DNA from: Alloalcanivorax balearicus MACL04
Lineage (GTDB): Bacteria > Pseudomonadota > Gammaproteobacteria > Pseudomonadales > Alcanivoracaceae
Length of the DNA: 64,000 nt
Assembly (NCBI RefSeq): GCF_025532145.1
Contig: NZ_ARXS01000002.1
Span: forward strand, 281,643 to 345,642
Direction of reading: 5' to 3'
The notes under the pieces were generated by a model. The model made no database searches. It saw only the letters and a program-made list of their open reading frames with translations, and had not been told where the DNA came from. Positions 37,878-49,769 of this stretch are shown in pieces; positions within the stretch are counted from its first letter, which is position 1; every line of letters starts with the position of its first letter. A program made the position numbers and the translations under genes.

Positions 37878-39980
37878 ATGCGGCTCTGGTCCGCCGCCGT
37901 ACTGGCTAGTACGGTGGGGCTGAGCCATGCCCAGGAAATGGCCGGCCCGGATATTCCCCGGGTGCTGACCCCGGCCCGCCTCGATCAGCCTCTCTCCGAA
38001 GTCCCCGCCAGCGTCACCATCATCACCCAGGACATGATCCGCGCCAGCGGCGCCCGGGAGCTGTATCAGGTCATGCGGCTGGTACCCGGCATGAGCGTGG
38101 CCAAGGCCGACGGCAATGTACCGTCGGTGTCTTATCACGGTACCCAGGCCCGTGATCATCGCCGCATGCTGGTGTTGCTGGACGGCCGCAGCGTTTACCG
38201 GCCAGGCCTGGCCCGGGTCAACTGGAACGATCTTGCCATCGCTCTGGAAGATGTGGAACGCATTGAAGTCACTCGTGGCCCGGCCGCCGCGGCCTACGGC
38301 GCCAACGCCTTTTCCGGGGTGATCAATATCATCAGCCGCGATCCGCGCGACAGCGAAGGCCAGGAAGCGCGCCTGCGCGCCGGCAACAACGGCATCCGTG
38401 ACGCCTACGTCAGCAGCGGCTGGCACCATGGCAACGGCGCCTTCCGGATCTCCGTGGAAAGTCGCGGCGACGATGGCTACGACGCCGGTCTGCCGCCGAT
38501 GGAGGATGGTGACGGCAAACGGGCCAACACCGTCAACGGTCGCGGAGTGTGGGAGCTGGATAACGGCGATGTGCTCAGCTTTTACCTCGGCGGCAGCCGT
38601 TCGAAACTGGAACGGGCACCGGAAAGCAGTCTTCGCGGGCTGGGCGACTACCAGCGTTTGGCGATACAGCGTGACGACAATGCCTTCGCCGGCATGGTGT
38701 GGGAGCGCCAGCTGTCCGACTGGCATCAACTGAAAGTCTCGGGTTACACCCAGTATTCCGATGAAAAATTACCGCTGACCATGTGCTACTTCGATCCGCT
38801 CACCGGACAGCACGGCGCCGGCGGCGGGTTGTTTTTCTCCAGGGAAATGCGGGATCTGTACTTGGCCAACGACGGCGACATCGGAGCCACGCTGGCTGCC
38901 GCGTCCAATGACCCGGCAGTGCAGCAGCGTTATGGCACCTTGCTGAGCAGCGGTGCCGACCGTTTTTGTGGCACCAGCTATCTGGACGTGCGCGAGCAGC
39001 GCTACGATCTGGAGATCCAGGACACCATTCAGATCAGTCAGTGGGCGCGGTTGGTGGCGGGGCTTAACCTGCGCTACGACCGGGCCAGTTCGCAAACCTA
39101 CCTCAGCGGGACCGCCGATAACGTCAGCCGCCGTGCTTTTGCCAACCTGGCGCTGAAACCGCTGTCCCGGCTCACCGCCAATCTGGGCGGGTACTGGGAA
39201 TACGATGATCTCAACGGTGAACACTTCACACCACGCATCGGCCTGTCCTGGCGACTGATGCCCGGACACCATTTGCGCTGGGTATACGCCCGCGGCCTGC
39301 GCTCGCCGGACGTCTATGAGGACCAGGCTCATTCCAACGCGCCGATCAGCCGGCTCAACGGGCCTTTCGGTGACCGCACCGCCGACTGGCTGGGTTGGGA
39401 CCCGGCCTACTTCTTCGTCAGCGAACAGGCCGATGGCAATCTCAAACCGGAGCGCATCCGCTCCCGGGAGTGGGGCTACTACGGCCACTTCGGTGACGTG
39501 GAACTGGATGTGCGTTACTTCCAGGAAGAGCTCTGGGATCTGATCAGCGGTTCCATCAGCCCGGTCAACTTCGACGCCGATAACAGCGGGAAGGTCACTC
39601 ATCGAGGCACCGAAGCGCAGCTCAGCTGGCGGCCCGGCGCGCGTCACTGGCTACGTCTCAGCGGTGCCCACATTCATACCCGCAGCAACAGTGCCACGGA
39701 ATTACGCTTCGCCGCCCGTGACAGCGGCAGCGCCTTGTGGGAATGGCATGCGCTGCGGAACTGGTGGCTTTCCAGCGGTTATTACCTGGCGCGGGACTAC
39801 AACAATCACCCTTACGAACGCCTGGATCTGCAACTGGCTTATCGCCGTGCCCTGGGCCCCACCCACCTGGAGGCCAGCCTGCTGGTGCAGCACTTCCTGG
39901 AAAACGAGCCGGTGGTGTTCGCGGAAAATCGCTACCGGGCCGATGAACGGTTCTGGTTAACCCTGGCTTTGCGGTTCTGA
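37878..39980 (+). CDS. TonB-dependent outer-membrane receptor
   Basis: This receptor of about 700 residues starts at MRLWSAAVLASTVGLSHAQ, a clear signal peptide. The plug domain contains VPASVTIITQDMIRASGARELYQVMRLVPGM and VTRGPAAAAYGANAFSGVINI. It is followed by a beta-barrel ending FWLTLALRF with a terminal aromatic. The plug resembles the VcrA/colicin-type receptors found beside ABC-sub and kinase genes. It is the first of three genes that look like one sensory unit; the ligand is unknown. Confidence 0.85.
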   Translation: MRLWSAAVLASTVGLSHAQEMAGPDIPRVLTPARLDQPLSEVPASVTIITQDMIRASGARELYQVMRLVPGMSVAKADGNVPSVSYHGTQARDHRRMLVLLDGRSVYRPGLARVNWNDLAIALEDVERIEVTRGPAAAAYGANAFSGVINIISRDPRDSEGQEARLRAGNNGIRDAYVSSGWHHGNGAFRISVESRGDDGYDAGLPPMEDGDGKRANTVNGRGVWELDNGDVLSFYLGGSRSKLERAPESSLRGLGDYQRLAIQRDDNAFAGMVWERQLSDWHQLKVSGYTQYSDEKLPLTMCYFDPLTGQHGAGGGLFFSREMRDLYLANDGDIGATLAAASNDPAVQQRYGTLLSSGADRFCGTSYLDVREQRYDLEIQDTIQISQWARLVAGLNLRYDRASSQTYLSGTADNVSRRAFANLALKPLSRLTANLGGYWEYDDLNGEHFTPRIGLSWRLMPGHHLRWVYARGLRSPDVYEDQAHSNAPISRLNGPFGDRTADWLGWDPAYFFVSEQADGNLKPERIRSREWGYYGHFGDVELDVRYFQEELWDLISGSISPVNFDADNSGKVTHRGTEAQLSWRPGARHWLRLSGAHIHTRSNSATELRFAARDSGSALWEWHALRNWWLSSGYYLARDYNNHPYERLDLQLAYRRALGPTHLEASLLVQHFLENEPVVFAENRYRADERFWLTLALRF

Positions 39981-40074
39981 CTATGACGGAGCGACGCCTT
40001 TTCCATAACGTCCGACTCTTCGCCTTCACCGGCGGGGAGCGGATTGGTGTCGCACCGCGGGGAGGTCACTGAGC

Positions 40075-40929
40075 GTGCGCTGGTCAAGGAAGGCCCGGAT
40101 TCTGCTCGCAACCCTCGCGTTATATTCCCTGTCGGCGGCGGCCGACGACCCGCTGCGCGTGCGCGTGATCAGCGACCAGCCGCAGCAGCGCGGCGCCTTT
40201 CTGCTGGCCCTGGAGCAGGTGCCGCCCGTATTGCCCTGGAGTCTGGTGGAAAGTGGTGCCGACGTTACCCTGGCGTTGGGCGCCGCTCCGTTTCGACGCG
40301 CCGTGGAAGAGGGCGGGCCGGTGCTGGGTGTTTCGGTGCCGCCGGCGGTGGTCGATGAGGCCAGACGCCGGGAATGCCAGTGCAGCGCGATCTGGAGCGG
40401 GGTGGCACTGGAACAGCAGTTGCGCCTGATCGAAATCCTCTTTCCCGGTGTCAGCCGCGTTGGCGTTTTGTATGGCCCCGACAGCGCCTGGCAGCCGCTG
40501 CCTTCGGCGGCCACCGCTTCGCTGCAACTGGATTGGGTGCCGGTTTCCTCCGCCGCCGGCATCGGGCCGCTGTTGAGAAGGCACTTGCCGCAATGGGATT
40601 TGCTGTTACTGCCGGAAGACGAGACGCTGTTCAACGCCGGCACCGCCAAACTCATTCTACTCTCCGGCTACCGCCAACGCGTGCCCGTGGTCGGCCCTGG
40701 TCAGGGTTTCGTTAACGCCGGCAGTGTCGCCAGCGTTCATTCTTCTTTGCCGGCGCTGGCACGGCAGACATTGCGCTGGCTCGAGCAATGGCGGCAACAA
40801 GGGCACTGGCCGTCGCCGGATTTTGTCGAGGACAGCAGCATCAGCGTCAATGAGTACGTGGCACGCGCCTATAACCTGCCGCTTTGGGAACCCCGGGCGT
40901 TACAACGAAAATGGGAGGAACAGCCATGA
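40075..40929 (+). CDS. Periplasmic ABC-type binding protein (TrpX/COG2984-like)
   Basis: This 284-residue protein starts with GTG after GGGGAGGTCACT and has a signal peptide cleaved near SAAA. The fold resembles the ABC_sub_bind family (VPPAVVDEARRRE, VGVLYGPDSAW, VPVVGPGQGFVNAGSVASV). No permease or ATPase gene is nearby. It overlaps the hybrid kinase by 4 bases, so it probably presents a ligand to the kinase and is not a transporter part. Confidence 0.75.
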   Translation: MRWSRKARILLATLALYSLSAAADDPLRVRVISDQPQQRGAFLLALEQVPPVLPWSLVESGADVTLALGAAPFRRAVEEGGPVLGVSVPPAVVDEARRRECQCSAIWSGVALEQQLRLIEILFPGVSRVGVLYGPDSAWQPLPSAATASLQLDWVPVSSAAGIGPLLRRHLPQWDLLLLPEDETLFNAGTAKLILLSGYRQRVPVVGPGQGFVNAGSVASVHSSLPALARQTLRWLEQWRQQGHWPSPDFVEDSSISVNEYVARAYNLPLWEPRALQRKWEEQP

Positions 40930-42812
40930 TGGCCCAGGGGGGGATTCGCCGGCAGTTGCGCTGGCTCGGTGTGATACCGGCGCTGATCATGCTGGTTCTG
41001 GTGCTGGTGACACTCACCTGGCAGCGCCTGCAGGACGCCGACAACGAAGTGCGTGAACTGGGTGGTTTCCTGGCCCGCCAACTGGCCGCCGCCGTCGAGT
41101 ACGGCGTGCTCTCCGGCAACACTTCAGAGCTACGCCGTCACGCCAACATGGCGCTGCAACGCCCGGACGTGTACTACGTGGCGTTCCGTGACGAGACCGG
41201 CCAGGTGTTGTTGAGCGAGGGCCGGGCCACTGGCGACGGGCGCGGCGGACTGTTGGAATTCCGCGCGGGCATCTATCGGCAGCCGCTGTCCGGCTCTGAA
41301 ACCGAGCGCTATGTGGATCCCGGAGACCGGGTCGGCGAAGTGGTGCTGGGGCTGGCTCCGGAACTGCTGGCGGCACGGCAAAAGGAAATCCTCGCCGCCA
41401 GCCTGGTGCCGGCCTTACTGGCGATGATGGTGGGCCTGGTGAGCGCCGGCTATCTGGCCCGCCGCATCGCTGAGCCGCTGTCCTATCTGTCCGGTCTGGT
41501 GCGGGTGATTCGCGGCGGTGATTACCGCGCTCGCGGTGACCACCATCTGCAGGGGGAACTGTCGGACCTGCAACGGGACATCAACGAACTGGCCTCCGGT
41601 CTGGAGCGCGCCCGCGCCGATCAGCAACGGGCCATGGGGGAATTGCGACAGGCTCATCGCAGCGCGCAGCAGGCCAGCCAGGCGAAAACCGATTTTCTGG
41701 CGATGATGAGCCATGAACTGCGCACCCCCATGAATGGCGTGCTCGGCATGCTGCAGCTGCTGGAAACCACCCGGCAAAACGAGGAGCAGCGCGAGTACAC
41801 CCAGGCGGCGCTGGAATCCACCGGCCATCTGCTGGAAGTGATCAACGACATTCTCGATTTCTCGCGCATCGAAGCCGGGCGCATGGACATCGATCAGACC
41901 TTCTTCGCCCCCGGCCCGCTGCTGGAAAACTGCATCGGCACGTTCCGCTATGTGGCGCGCCACAAAGGCCTGTACCTGGAGCTGGAAGGGCTGGAGCAAC
42001 TGGAAGGCTATGACCTGTATTCCGACCCCACGCGGCTACGGCAGATTCTCAGCAATCTGATCTCCAACGCGGTGAAATTCACCGAGCAGGGCGGGGTGCG
42101 GGTGACCATCCAGGCCGCTGCCGACGAGCACGGCCTGATGAACCTGTCGCTGTCCGTCACCGACACCGGCATCGGCATCTCCGACGCCCAGCGCGACCGC
42201 CTGTTCGTGGCCTTCTCGCAACTGGACGCGTCGCCGTCACGCCGTTATGGCGGCACCGGCCTGGGGCTGGCCATCGCCCGGCGCCTGGCGGAAATGCTCG
42301 GTGGCGATCTGGCCGTCAAAAGCCGGGCCGGGGAGGGCAGTTGCTTCACCCTGCGGTTGCGTGTGCGTGCCCGGGCCGCCGGGGAACAGGCCAGCGACGG
42401 CCCACGCATTGACGACGGCCACTTGCGCGGGCGCGCCCTGCTGGTGGAAGACAACCTGGTCAACCGCATGGTGGCGGCGCGCATGCTGGAAAATCTGGGG
42501 CTGGAAGTGGTCAGCTGCGGCGACGGCGAAACCGCGCTCAACACCATCCAGGGAGAAAACTTCGACGTGGTGTTGATGGACGTGCAAATGCCGGTGATGG
42601 ACGGCCTGGAAGCGACCCGGGCGATCCGCCGCTGGGAACGGGCGGCGGGCCGCTCGCCGGTGCCGATCATCGCGCTCACCGCCAACGCCCTGGGAGAGGA
42701 ACGGGAACGCTGCCTCGCCTCGGGCATGGACGACCACCTGGCCAAACCCTACCGCCGGCAATTGCTGGCGAAGTTGCTCAGTCGTTATCTGAAGACGGCA
42801 GAAGCCGGGTGA
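40926..42812 (+). CDS. Hybrid sensor histidine kinase/response regulator (BarA-like)
   Basis: This kinase of about 628 residues has a membrane helix near residues 17-37, a periplasmic sensor region, a second helix near 160-180 and a HAMP domain. HisKA follows with phospho-His in MSHELRTPMNGVLGML near 261. HATPase_c has ISNAVKFTEQGG and GGTGLGLAI. A receiver domain has phospho-Asp in VVLMDVQMPVMDGL near 560. There is no HPt domain, so phosphate must pass to a partner elsewhere. It is co-transcribed with the binding protein and TonB receptor. Confidence 0.9.
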   Translation: MMAQGGIRRQLRWLGVIPALIMLVLVLVTLTWQRLQDADNEVRELGGFLARQLAAAVEYGVLSGNTSELRRHANMALQRPDVYYVAFRDETGQVLLSEGRATGDGRGGLLEFRAGIYRQPLSGSETERYVDPGDRVGEVVLGLAPELLAARQKEILAASLVPALLAMMVGLVSAGYLARRIAEPLSYLSGLVRVIRGGDYRARGDHHLQGELSDLQRDINELASGLERARADQQRAMGELRQAHRSAQQASQAKTDFLAMMSHELRTPMNGVLGMLQLLETTRQNEEQREYTQAALESTGHLLEVINDILDFSRIEAGRMDIDQTFFAPGPLLENCIGTFRYVARHKGLYLELEGLEQLEGYDLYSDPTRLRQILSNLISNAVKFTEQGGVRVTIQAAADEHGLMNLSLSVTDTGIGISDAQRDRLFVAFSQLDASPSRRYGGTGLGLAIARRLAEMLGGDLAVKSRAGEGSCFTLRLRVRARAAGEQASDGPRIDDGHLRGRALLVEDNLVNRMVAARMLENLGLEVVSCGDGETALNTIQGENFDVVLMDVQMPVMDGLEATRAIRRWERAAGRSPVPIIALTANALGEERERCLASGMDDHLAKPYRRQLLAKLLSRYLKTAEAG

Positions 42813-44130
42813 CTTTGGATTCGAAGCGGCCATCCGCCAGCCGCGATTCCACGGTCTGGCCTTCCCGCAGGGTTTTCACCGAACGCAGCGGCTGGCCCTC
42901 GGCCAGCGTCAGCGAATAACCCCGGTCCAGCGTCGCCAGCGGACTGGCGGTGTGCAGCCGCCGGCCCAGCCCGGTGAGCCGCTGCTGCAACTGGCTGCGC
43001 CGGTGCAGCAACGGCACCGGCAGCCGCCGTTGCAGACCCAGCAGACGTTGCCGCTGCAGCGCCAGCCGCTGACGCGGGGACTGCTGCATCACTCGCCCTT
43101 TCAAGCGATCCAGCCGCGCCTGCAGCAGCGTCTGCTTGTGCTGCAGCGCCCGTTGCAGACGGGCCTGGTATTCGTCCACCTGCTGCCGGCGCTGTTCCAG
43201 CTCCCGTTGCGGGTGGCGCAACTGCAGCCGGTGGGCCAGCTGGCTCAGCCGTTGACGGCGGTATTGCAGCGTGCCGGCCACCGCCCGGTGCTGGCGGCGC
43301 TGCAACTGATCCAACCGCGCCAGAATCGCCTCGCCGTCCGGGCTCACCAGCTCCGCCGCCGCCGACGGCGTGGGCGCGCGCAAATCAGCGGCGAAATCCG
43401 TCAACGCCACATCTACCTCATGGCCCACCGCCGAGACGATGGGAATCGGGCAGGCCGCCACCGCCCGCACCAGGGCTTCATCGTTGAACGCCCACAGATC
43501 CTCCAGCGAACCGCCGCCACGGCCGATCACCAGCACGTCGCAATCCGCCCGGCGCACCGCCAGGTCCAACGCCCGGCACAGTTGCATCGGCGCTTCGTCG
43601 CCCTGTACCGCCGCCGGGTAGACCAGCACCGGAATGCCGGGACAGCGGCGTTTCAGCACCTGCACCACATCGCGCACCGCGGCGCCGCTGGGGCTGGTGA
43701 TCACGCCGATGCGGCGCGGCCAGCGGGGCAGGGGGCGCTTGCGTTCGCTGGCGAACAGCCCTTCCGCCTCCAGTTTCGCCTTGAGCGCCTCGAACTGGGC
43801 CCGCAGCGCCCCTTCGCCGGCCTCTTCCATGTGCTCCACCACCAGCTGGAAACCGCCACGCGGCACATACAGCGTGACCCGGGCGCGCACCAGCACCTGC
43901 TGGCCGTCGCGGGGCTGGAAACGCAGCAACTGATTGCGATTGCGGAACATGGCGCCGTTCACCTGGGCGCGGTCGTCCTTGAGGCTGAAATACCAATGGC
44001 CGGAACGGGGGCGGGACAGATTGGACAGCTCCCCCTGCAACCAGATCAGCGGGAAACTGCCTTCCAGCAGTCCCTGGGCTTCCAGATTGAGACGGCTGAT
44101 GGAATAGGGTTCGGTGCGTGATGAAGTCAT
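42778..44130 (-). CDS. xseA: Exodeoxyribonuclease VII large subunit
   Basis: This 450-residue XseA has an N-terminal OB fold (FPLIWLQGELSNLSRPRSGHWYFSLKDD). The catalytic core contains VITSPSGAAVRDV and DVLVIGRGGGSLEDLWAFNDE. A long Arg/Gln-rich coiled coil fills the C-terminal third. I use the ATG at 44130; the open frame upstream lacks similarity. Its last 35 bases overlap, on the opposite strand, the end of the hybrid kinase gene. Confidence 0.93.
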   Translation of the reverse strand: MTSSRTEPYSISRLNLEAQGLLEGSFPLIWLQGELSNLSRPRSGHWYFSLKDDRAQVNGAMFRNRNQLLRFQPRDGQQVLVRARVTLYVPRGGFQLVVEHMEEAGEGALRAQFEALKAKLEAEGLFASERKRPLPRWPRRIGVITSPSGAAVRDVVQVLKRRCPGIPVLVYPAAVQGDEAPMQLCRALDLAVRRADCDVLVIGRGGGSLEDLWAFNDEALVRAVAACPIPIVSAVGHEVDVALTDFAADLRAPTPSAAAELVSPDGEAILARLDQLQRRQHRAVAGTLQYRRQRLSQLAHRLQLRHPQRELEQRRQQVDEYQARLQRALQHKQTLLQARLDRLKGRVMQQSPRQRLALQRQRLLGLQRRLPVPLLHRRSQLQQRLTGLGRRLHTASPLATLDRGYSLTLAEGQPLRSVKTLREGQTVESRLADGRFESKVTRLLPSSDND

Positions 44131-44182
44131 GCCGCGCAATGTAAGCGCCCCCCGCCGCCGCCGCAAGCGTCGCGGCCCATGG

Positions 44183-44209
44183 ATGTGGGAGCCTGCCCGC
44201 AGGCGAATC
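44183..44209. repeat. REP-like palindrome upstream of guaB
   Basis: ATGTGGGAGCCTGCCCGCAGG followed by CGAATC is a Pseudomonas-type REP unit (GTGGGAGC head and a GCCTGC...GCAGGC stem). It lies between the divergent xseA and guaB genes. Confidence 0.6.
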
Positions 44210-44321
44210 TTCCCAATCCCTGAATCTGTCAATTATTGTGGCATTCGCCCGCGGCGGACGGACCGCGATCCCCGATTGCCGCGAAGGACCGCCATACCGT
44301 ATAATGCCCCGCTTAATTTAA

Positions 44322-45893
<1,572 letters not shown>

Positions 45894-45900
45894 TTCGGCT

Positions 45901-45928
45901 CTGTGGGAGCGGGCTTGCCCGCGAAGTG
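45901..45928. repeat. REP-like palindrome between guaB and guaA
   Basis: CTGTGGGAGCGGGCTTGCCC followed by GCGAAGTG is a classic pseudomonad REP (GCGGGC-TT-GCCCGC stem). It is one of three such sites in the window. Confidence 0.7.
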
Positions 45929-46028
45929 GTGTCCGCTACCCACAATTGAGATATGACTGGCCGGCCCAACCGCCGGCCTTTGCATTTAAAGCCGGCCCCG
46001 AACCGCCGGCCCTAACCGGAAACGGACC

Positions 46029-47600
46029 ATGCAAGACATCCATGCCCAGCGCCTCCTGATCCTCGACTTCGGCTCCCAGTACACCCAGCTGATCGCCCGC
46101 CGCGTGCGCGAAATCGGCGTCTACTGCGAAATCCGTGCCTTCGATATCAGCGCCGAGGACATCGCCGAATTCAACCCCAAAGGCATCATCCTCTCCGGTG
46201 GCCCGGAATCCGTCACCGCCGCCGAAACCCCGCGCGCGCCACAAGCGGTGTTCGAACTGGGTGTGCCGGTGCTGGGCATCTGCTACGGCATGCAAACCAT
46301 GGCCGAGCAACTGGGCGGCGCCGTGGTGGCCGGTGAAAAACACGAATTCGGCTACGCCCGCGTCGCCAAAGCCGAAAGCAACGCCCTGCTGGACGGCATC
46401 GTCGATCACGAAGAAGGCGGCGAGGAGCACCTGGACGTGTGGATGAGCCACGGCGACCGCGTCGGCGCGGTACCGGAAGGCTTCGTCGTTACCGCCACCA
46501 CCGGCAGCTGCCCCATCGCCGGCATGGCCAACGACGAAAAACGCTTCTACGGCGTCCAGTTCCACCCGGAAGTCACCCACACCCTGCAAGGCGGCCGCCT
46601 GTTGGAACGCTTCATCCGCGAACTGTGCGGCTGTGAAGCCCTGTGGACCCCGGCCAACATCATCGAAGACGCCATCACCACCATCAAAGAGCAGGTCGGC
46701 ACCGACGACGTCATCCTCGGCCTCTCCGGTGGTGTTGACTCCTCCGTGGTCGCCGCGCTACTCCATAAGGCGATCGGCGACCAGCTCACCTGTGTGTTCG
46801 TCGACAACGGCCTGCTGCGCCACCAGGAAGGCGACCAGGTCATGGAAATGTTCGCCGACCACATGGGTGTGCGCGTGATCCGCGTGGACGCCGAAGACCA
46901 CTTCCTCTCCCGCCTGGCCGGCGAAGCCGACCCGGAGAAGAAACGCAAAATCATCGGCAACACCTTCATCGACATCTTCGACGCCGAAGCCGCCAAGCTC
47001 ACCAACGCCAACTGGCTGGCCCAGGGCACCATCTACCCGGACGTGATCGAATCCGCCGCCTCCAAAACCGGCGGCGCCCACGTGATCAAATCCCACCACA
47101 ACGTGGGCGGCCTTCCCGAGCACATGAAGCTCAAGCTCGTCGAACCCCTGCGCGAGCTGTTCAAGGACGAAGTGCGCAAAATCGGCCTCGAGCTCGGCCT
47201 GCCCTACGACATGGTCTACCGCCACCCCTTCCCCGGCCCCGGCCTGGGCGTGCGCATCCTCGGCGAAGTGAAAAAGGAATACGCCGACACCCTGCGCCTG
47301 GCGGACCACATCTTCATCGAAGAACTTAAAGCCGACGGCCTCTACCACAAAACCAGCCAGGCCTTCGCCGTCTTCCTCCCGGTCAAATCCGTCGGCGTCG
47401 TCGGCGACGCCCGCCGCTACGAATACGTCGTGGCCCTGCGCGCCGTCGAAACCATCGACTTCATGACCGCCCGCTGGGCGCACCTGCCGTACGAGTTCCT
47501 GGAGAAGGTCTCCAGCCGGATCATTAACGAGATTCCGGGGATCAGCCGGGTGACGTATGACATCTCGTCCAAGCCGCCGGCTACGATTGAGTGGGAGTGA
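46029..47600 (+). CDS. guaA: GMP synthase (glutamine-hydrolysing)
   Basis: This 523-residue enzyme has an N-terminal class I amidotransferase domain with nucleophile VLGICYGMQ near residue 83. The ATP pyrophosphatase domain has [12 protein letters not shown] near 233. The C-terminus ends ATIEWE. Its last codons are a known integration site for guaA-specific islands. The terminal Ile-Glu-Trp-Glu-stop coding sequence is repeated at 50878, beyond sul2. The gene itself is intact. Confidence 0.97.
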   Translation: MQDIHAQRLLILDFGSQYTQLIARRVREIGVYCEIRAFDISAEDIAEFNPKGIILSGGPESVTAAETPRAPQAVFELGVPVLGICYGMQTMAEQLGGAVVAGEKHEFGYARVAKAESNALLDGIVDHEEGGEEHLDVWMSHGDRVGAVPEGFVVTATTGSCPIAGMANDEKRFYGVQFHPEVTHTLQGGRLLERFIRELCGCEALWTPANIIEDAITTIKEQVGTDDVILGLSGGVDSSVVAALLHKAIGDQLTCVFVDNGLLRHQEGDQVMEMFADHMGVRVIRVDAEDHFLSRLAGEADPEKKRKIIGNTFIDIFDAEAAKLTNANWLAQGTIYPDVIESAASKTGGAHVIKSHHNVGGLPEHMKLKLVEPLRELFKDEVRKIGLELGLPYDMVYRHPFPGPGLGVRILGEVKKEYADTLRLADHIFIEELKADGLYHKTSQAFAVFLPVKSVGVVGDARRYEYVVALRAVETIDFMTARWAHLPYEFLEKVSSRIINEIPGISRVTYDISSKPPATIEWE

Positions 47601-47636
47601 CGGGCACTGGCTGGCAATGTCTAGCAACGGCAGGCA

Positions 47637-49440
47637 TTTCGGCTGAGGGTAAAAGAACTTTCCGCTAAGCGATAGACTGTATGTAAACACAGTATTGCAA
47701 GGACGCGGAACATGCCTCATGTGGCGGCCAGGACGGCCAGCCGGGATCGGGATACTGGTCGTTACCAGAGCCACCGACCCGAGCAAACCCTTCTCTATCA
47801 GATCGTTGACGAGTATTACCCGGCATTCGCTGCGCTTATGGCAGAGCAGGGAAAGGAATTGCCGGGCTATGTGCAACGGGAATTTGAAGAATTTCTCCAA
47901 TGCGGGCGGCTGGAGCATGGCTTTCTACGGGTTCGCTGCGAGTCTTGCCACGCCGAGCACCTGGTCGCTTTCAGCTGTAAGCGTCGCGGTTTCTGCCCGA
48001 GCTGTGGGGCGCGGCGGATGGCCGAAAGTGCCGCCTTGCTGGTTGATGAAGTACTGCCTGAACAACCCATGCGTCAGTGGGTGTTGAGCTTCCCGTTTCA
48101 GCTGCGTTTCCTGTTTGCCAGCCGGCCCGAGATCATGGGGTGGGTGCTGGGCATCGTTTACCGCGTCATTGCCACGCACCTGGTCAAGAAAGCGGGCCAT
48201 ACCCACCAAGTGGCCAAGACGGGCGCGGTCACCCTGATCCAGCGTTTTGGATCGGCGCTCAATCTGAATGTTCACTTCCACATGCTGTTTCTCGACGGTG
48301 TGTATGTCGAGCAATCCCACGGCTCAGCGCGTTTCCGCTGGGTCAAGGCGCCGACCAGCCCAGAGCTCACCCAGCTGACGCACACCATCGCCCACCGGGT
48401 GGGTCGCTATCTGGAACGGCAAGGCCTGCTGGAACGGGATGTCGAAAACAGCTATCTGGCCTCGGATGCGGTGGATGACGACCCGATGACACCCCTGCTG
48501 GGGCACTCGATCACTTACCGTATCGCTGTCGGTTCACAGGCGGGGCGAAAGGTGTTCACTTTGCAAACTCTGCCGACCAGTGGTGATCCGTTCGGTGACG
48601 GGATTGGCAAGGTAGCCGGGTCCAGCCTGCACGCCGGCGTGGCGGCCAGGGCCGATGAACGCAAGAAGCTCGAACGGCTGTGCCGGTACATCAGCCGCCC
48701 GGCGGTATCCGAGAAGCGGCTGTCGTTAACACGAGGCGGCAACGTGCGCTACCAGCTCAAGACGCCGTACCGGGACGGCACCACGCACGTCATTTTCGAA
48801 CCATTGGATTTCATTGCAAGGCTGGCCGCCCTGGTACCGAAGCCCAGAGTCAACCTAACCCGCTTCCACGGGGTGTTCGCACCCAACAGTCGGCACCGGG
48901 CGTTGGTCACGCCGGCAAAACGGGGCAGGGGCAACAAGGTCAGGGTGGCTGATGAACCGGCAACACCAGCACAACGGCGAGCGTCGATGACATGGGCGCA
49001 ACGGCTCAAGCGTGTTTTCAATATCGACATCGAGACCTGCAGCGGCTGCGGCGGCGCCATGAAAGTCATCGCCTGCATTGAAGACCCTATAGTGATCAAG
49101 CAGATCCTTGATCACCTGAAGCACAAAGCCGAAACCAGCGGGACCAGGGCGTTACCCGAAAGCCGGGCGCCACCGGCTGAGCTGCTCCTGGGTCTGTTTG
49201 ACTGACGAGCCTGAAGGCCAACGATACCAATCAAAATGCTGCGTTCACAGCGCCGCGGCAGGGATCCGCCGTGCTGGTTGTCGGAAAAGGAGCCGCTAGT
49301 GGGAAAGAGGAGGGTAAATTTTCAGCGTTGCTGGCTCCCCGTCAGCCGGATTGGGTTGCATCGCAGGGGTGTCGAAAGAGTCAACTGCGGTCCAAAGCTG
49401 TTGGACTTGGGTGAAAAGGGCGTTTATTCTTCCTATACGT
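47637..49440 (+). mobile_element. ISCR2 (IS91-like rolling-circle element)
   Basis: The right (origin-side) end is placed at about 49440, where the interrupted glmM fragment begins. The left end is placed near 47637 from the sequence leading into the transposase gene; both ends are approximate. The 235 bases after the transposase gene (49206-49440) hold the origin-side end and no further gene. ISCR2 is known for moving resistance genes. Confidence 0.8.
47712..49205 (+). CDS. rcr2: ISCR2 rolling-circle transposase Rcr2
   Basis: This 497-residue IS91-family transposase has an N-terminal zinc-binding region with four cysteine pairs (VRCESCHAEH, GFCPSCGARR). The HUH-type metal motif is VHFHMLFLDGVY near residue 190. 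A C-terminal zinc-binding motif ETCSGCGGAMK is near 450. I recognise the sequence as the ISCR2 transposase. It nicks the origin and drives one-ended rolling-circle transposition, which can carry adjacent DNA. The gene is full length with no stop or frameshift. Confidence 0.95.
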   Translation: MPHVAARTASRDRDTGRYQSHRPEQTLLYQIVDEYYPAFAALMAEQGKELPGYVQREFEEFLQCGRLEHGFLRVRCESCHAEHLVAFSCKRRGFCPSCGARRMAESAALLVDEVLPEQPMRQWVLSFPFQLRFLFASRPEIMGWVLGIVYRVIATHLVKKAGHTHQVAKTGAVTLIQRFGSALNLNVHFHMLFLDGVYVEQSHGSARFRWVKAPTSPELTQLTHTIAHRVGRYLERQGLLERDVENSYLASDAVDDDPMTPLLGHSITYRIAVGSQAGRKVFTLQTLPTSGDPFGDGIGKVAGSSLHAGVAARADERKKLERLCRYISRPAVSEKRLSLTRGGNVRYQLKTPYRDGTTHVIFEPLDFIARLAALVPKPRVNLTRFHGVFAPNSRHRALVTPAKRGRGNKVRVADEPATPAQRRASMTWAQRLKRVFNIDIETCSGCGGAMKVIACIEDPIVIKQILDHLKHKAETSGTRALPESRAPPAELLLGLFD

Positions 49441-49683
49441 TGTCGGCAGCGGGCCAAAAAGGAATACGTCCATGCCCATCGAGGTGAAACCGGCTGTGAG
49501 CGCGGGTTCAAGCATATAGCCCGACAGGCGCGTATCCTTGCCGATCACGACACGATGGCGGTGGTCACCGCGACGAAAGACACGGCCAGCCGCCATGCCG
49601 ACGCGCAAGGCGGTTTCCGCCGTCATCGCGCCTTCGTTGGCTTTGCCACGAATACCGTCTGTGCCGAAATATTTGCGCACCAT
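49441..49683 (-). pseudogene. glmM: 5' fragment of glmM (phosphoglucosamine mutase)
   Basis: The first 81 codons of glmM are present ([18 protein letters not shown] ... [18 protein letters not shown] ... FGPLPT). The frame then runs into ISCR2 sequence, so the active-site serine region and all later domains are missing. It follows sul2 by 86 bases on the same strand, which is the folP-glmM order of normal chromosomes. This shows that sul2 was captured from such an operon together with the start of glmM. Confidence 0.92.
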
Positions 49684-49769
49684 AAGGTCGATTATCCTGT
49701 CGTCGGGTCGCCCTCAAAGGGGACATGCCTGCTGAACCGCGAATATAGAGAAATATCCCGAATGTGCAG

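Noticed and set aside
46758..47918. 386-codon minus-strand frame across guaA and the ISCR2 start
   Set aside because: It spans the junction of two unrelated genes on the other strand, so it cannot be a conserved gene.
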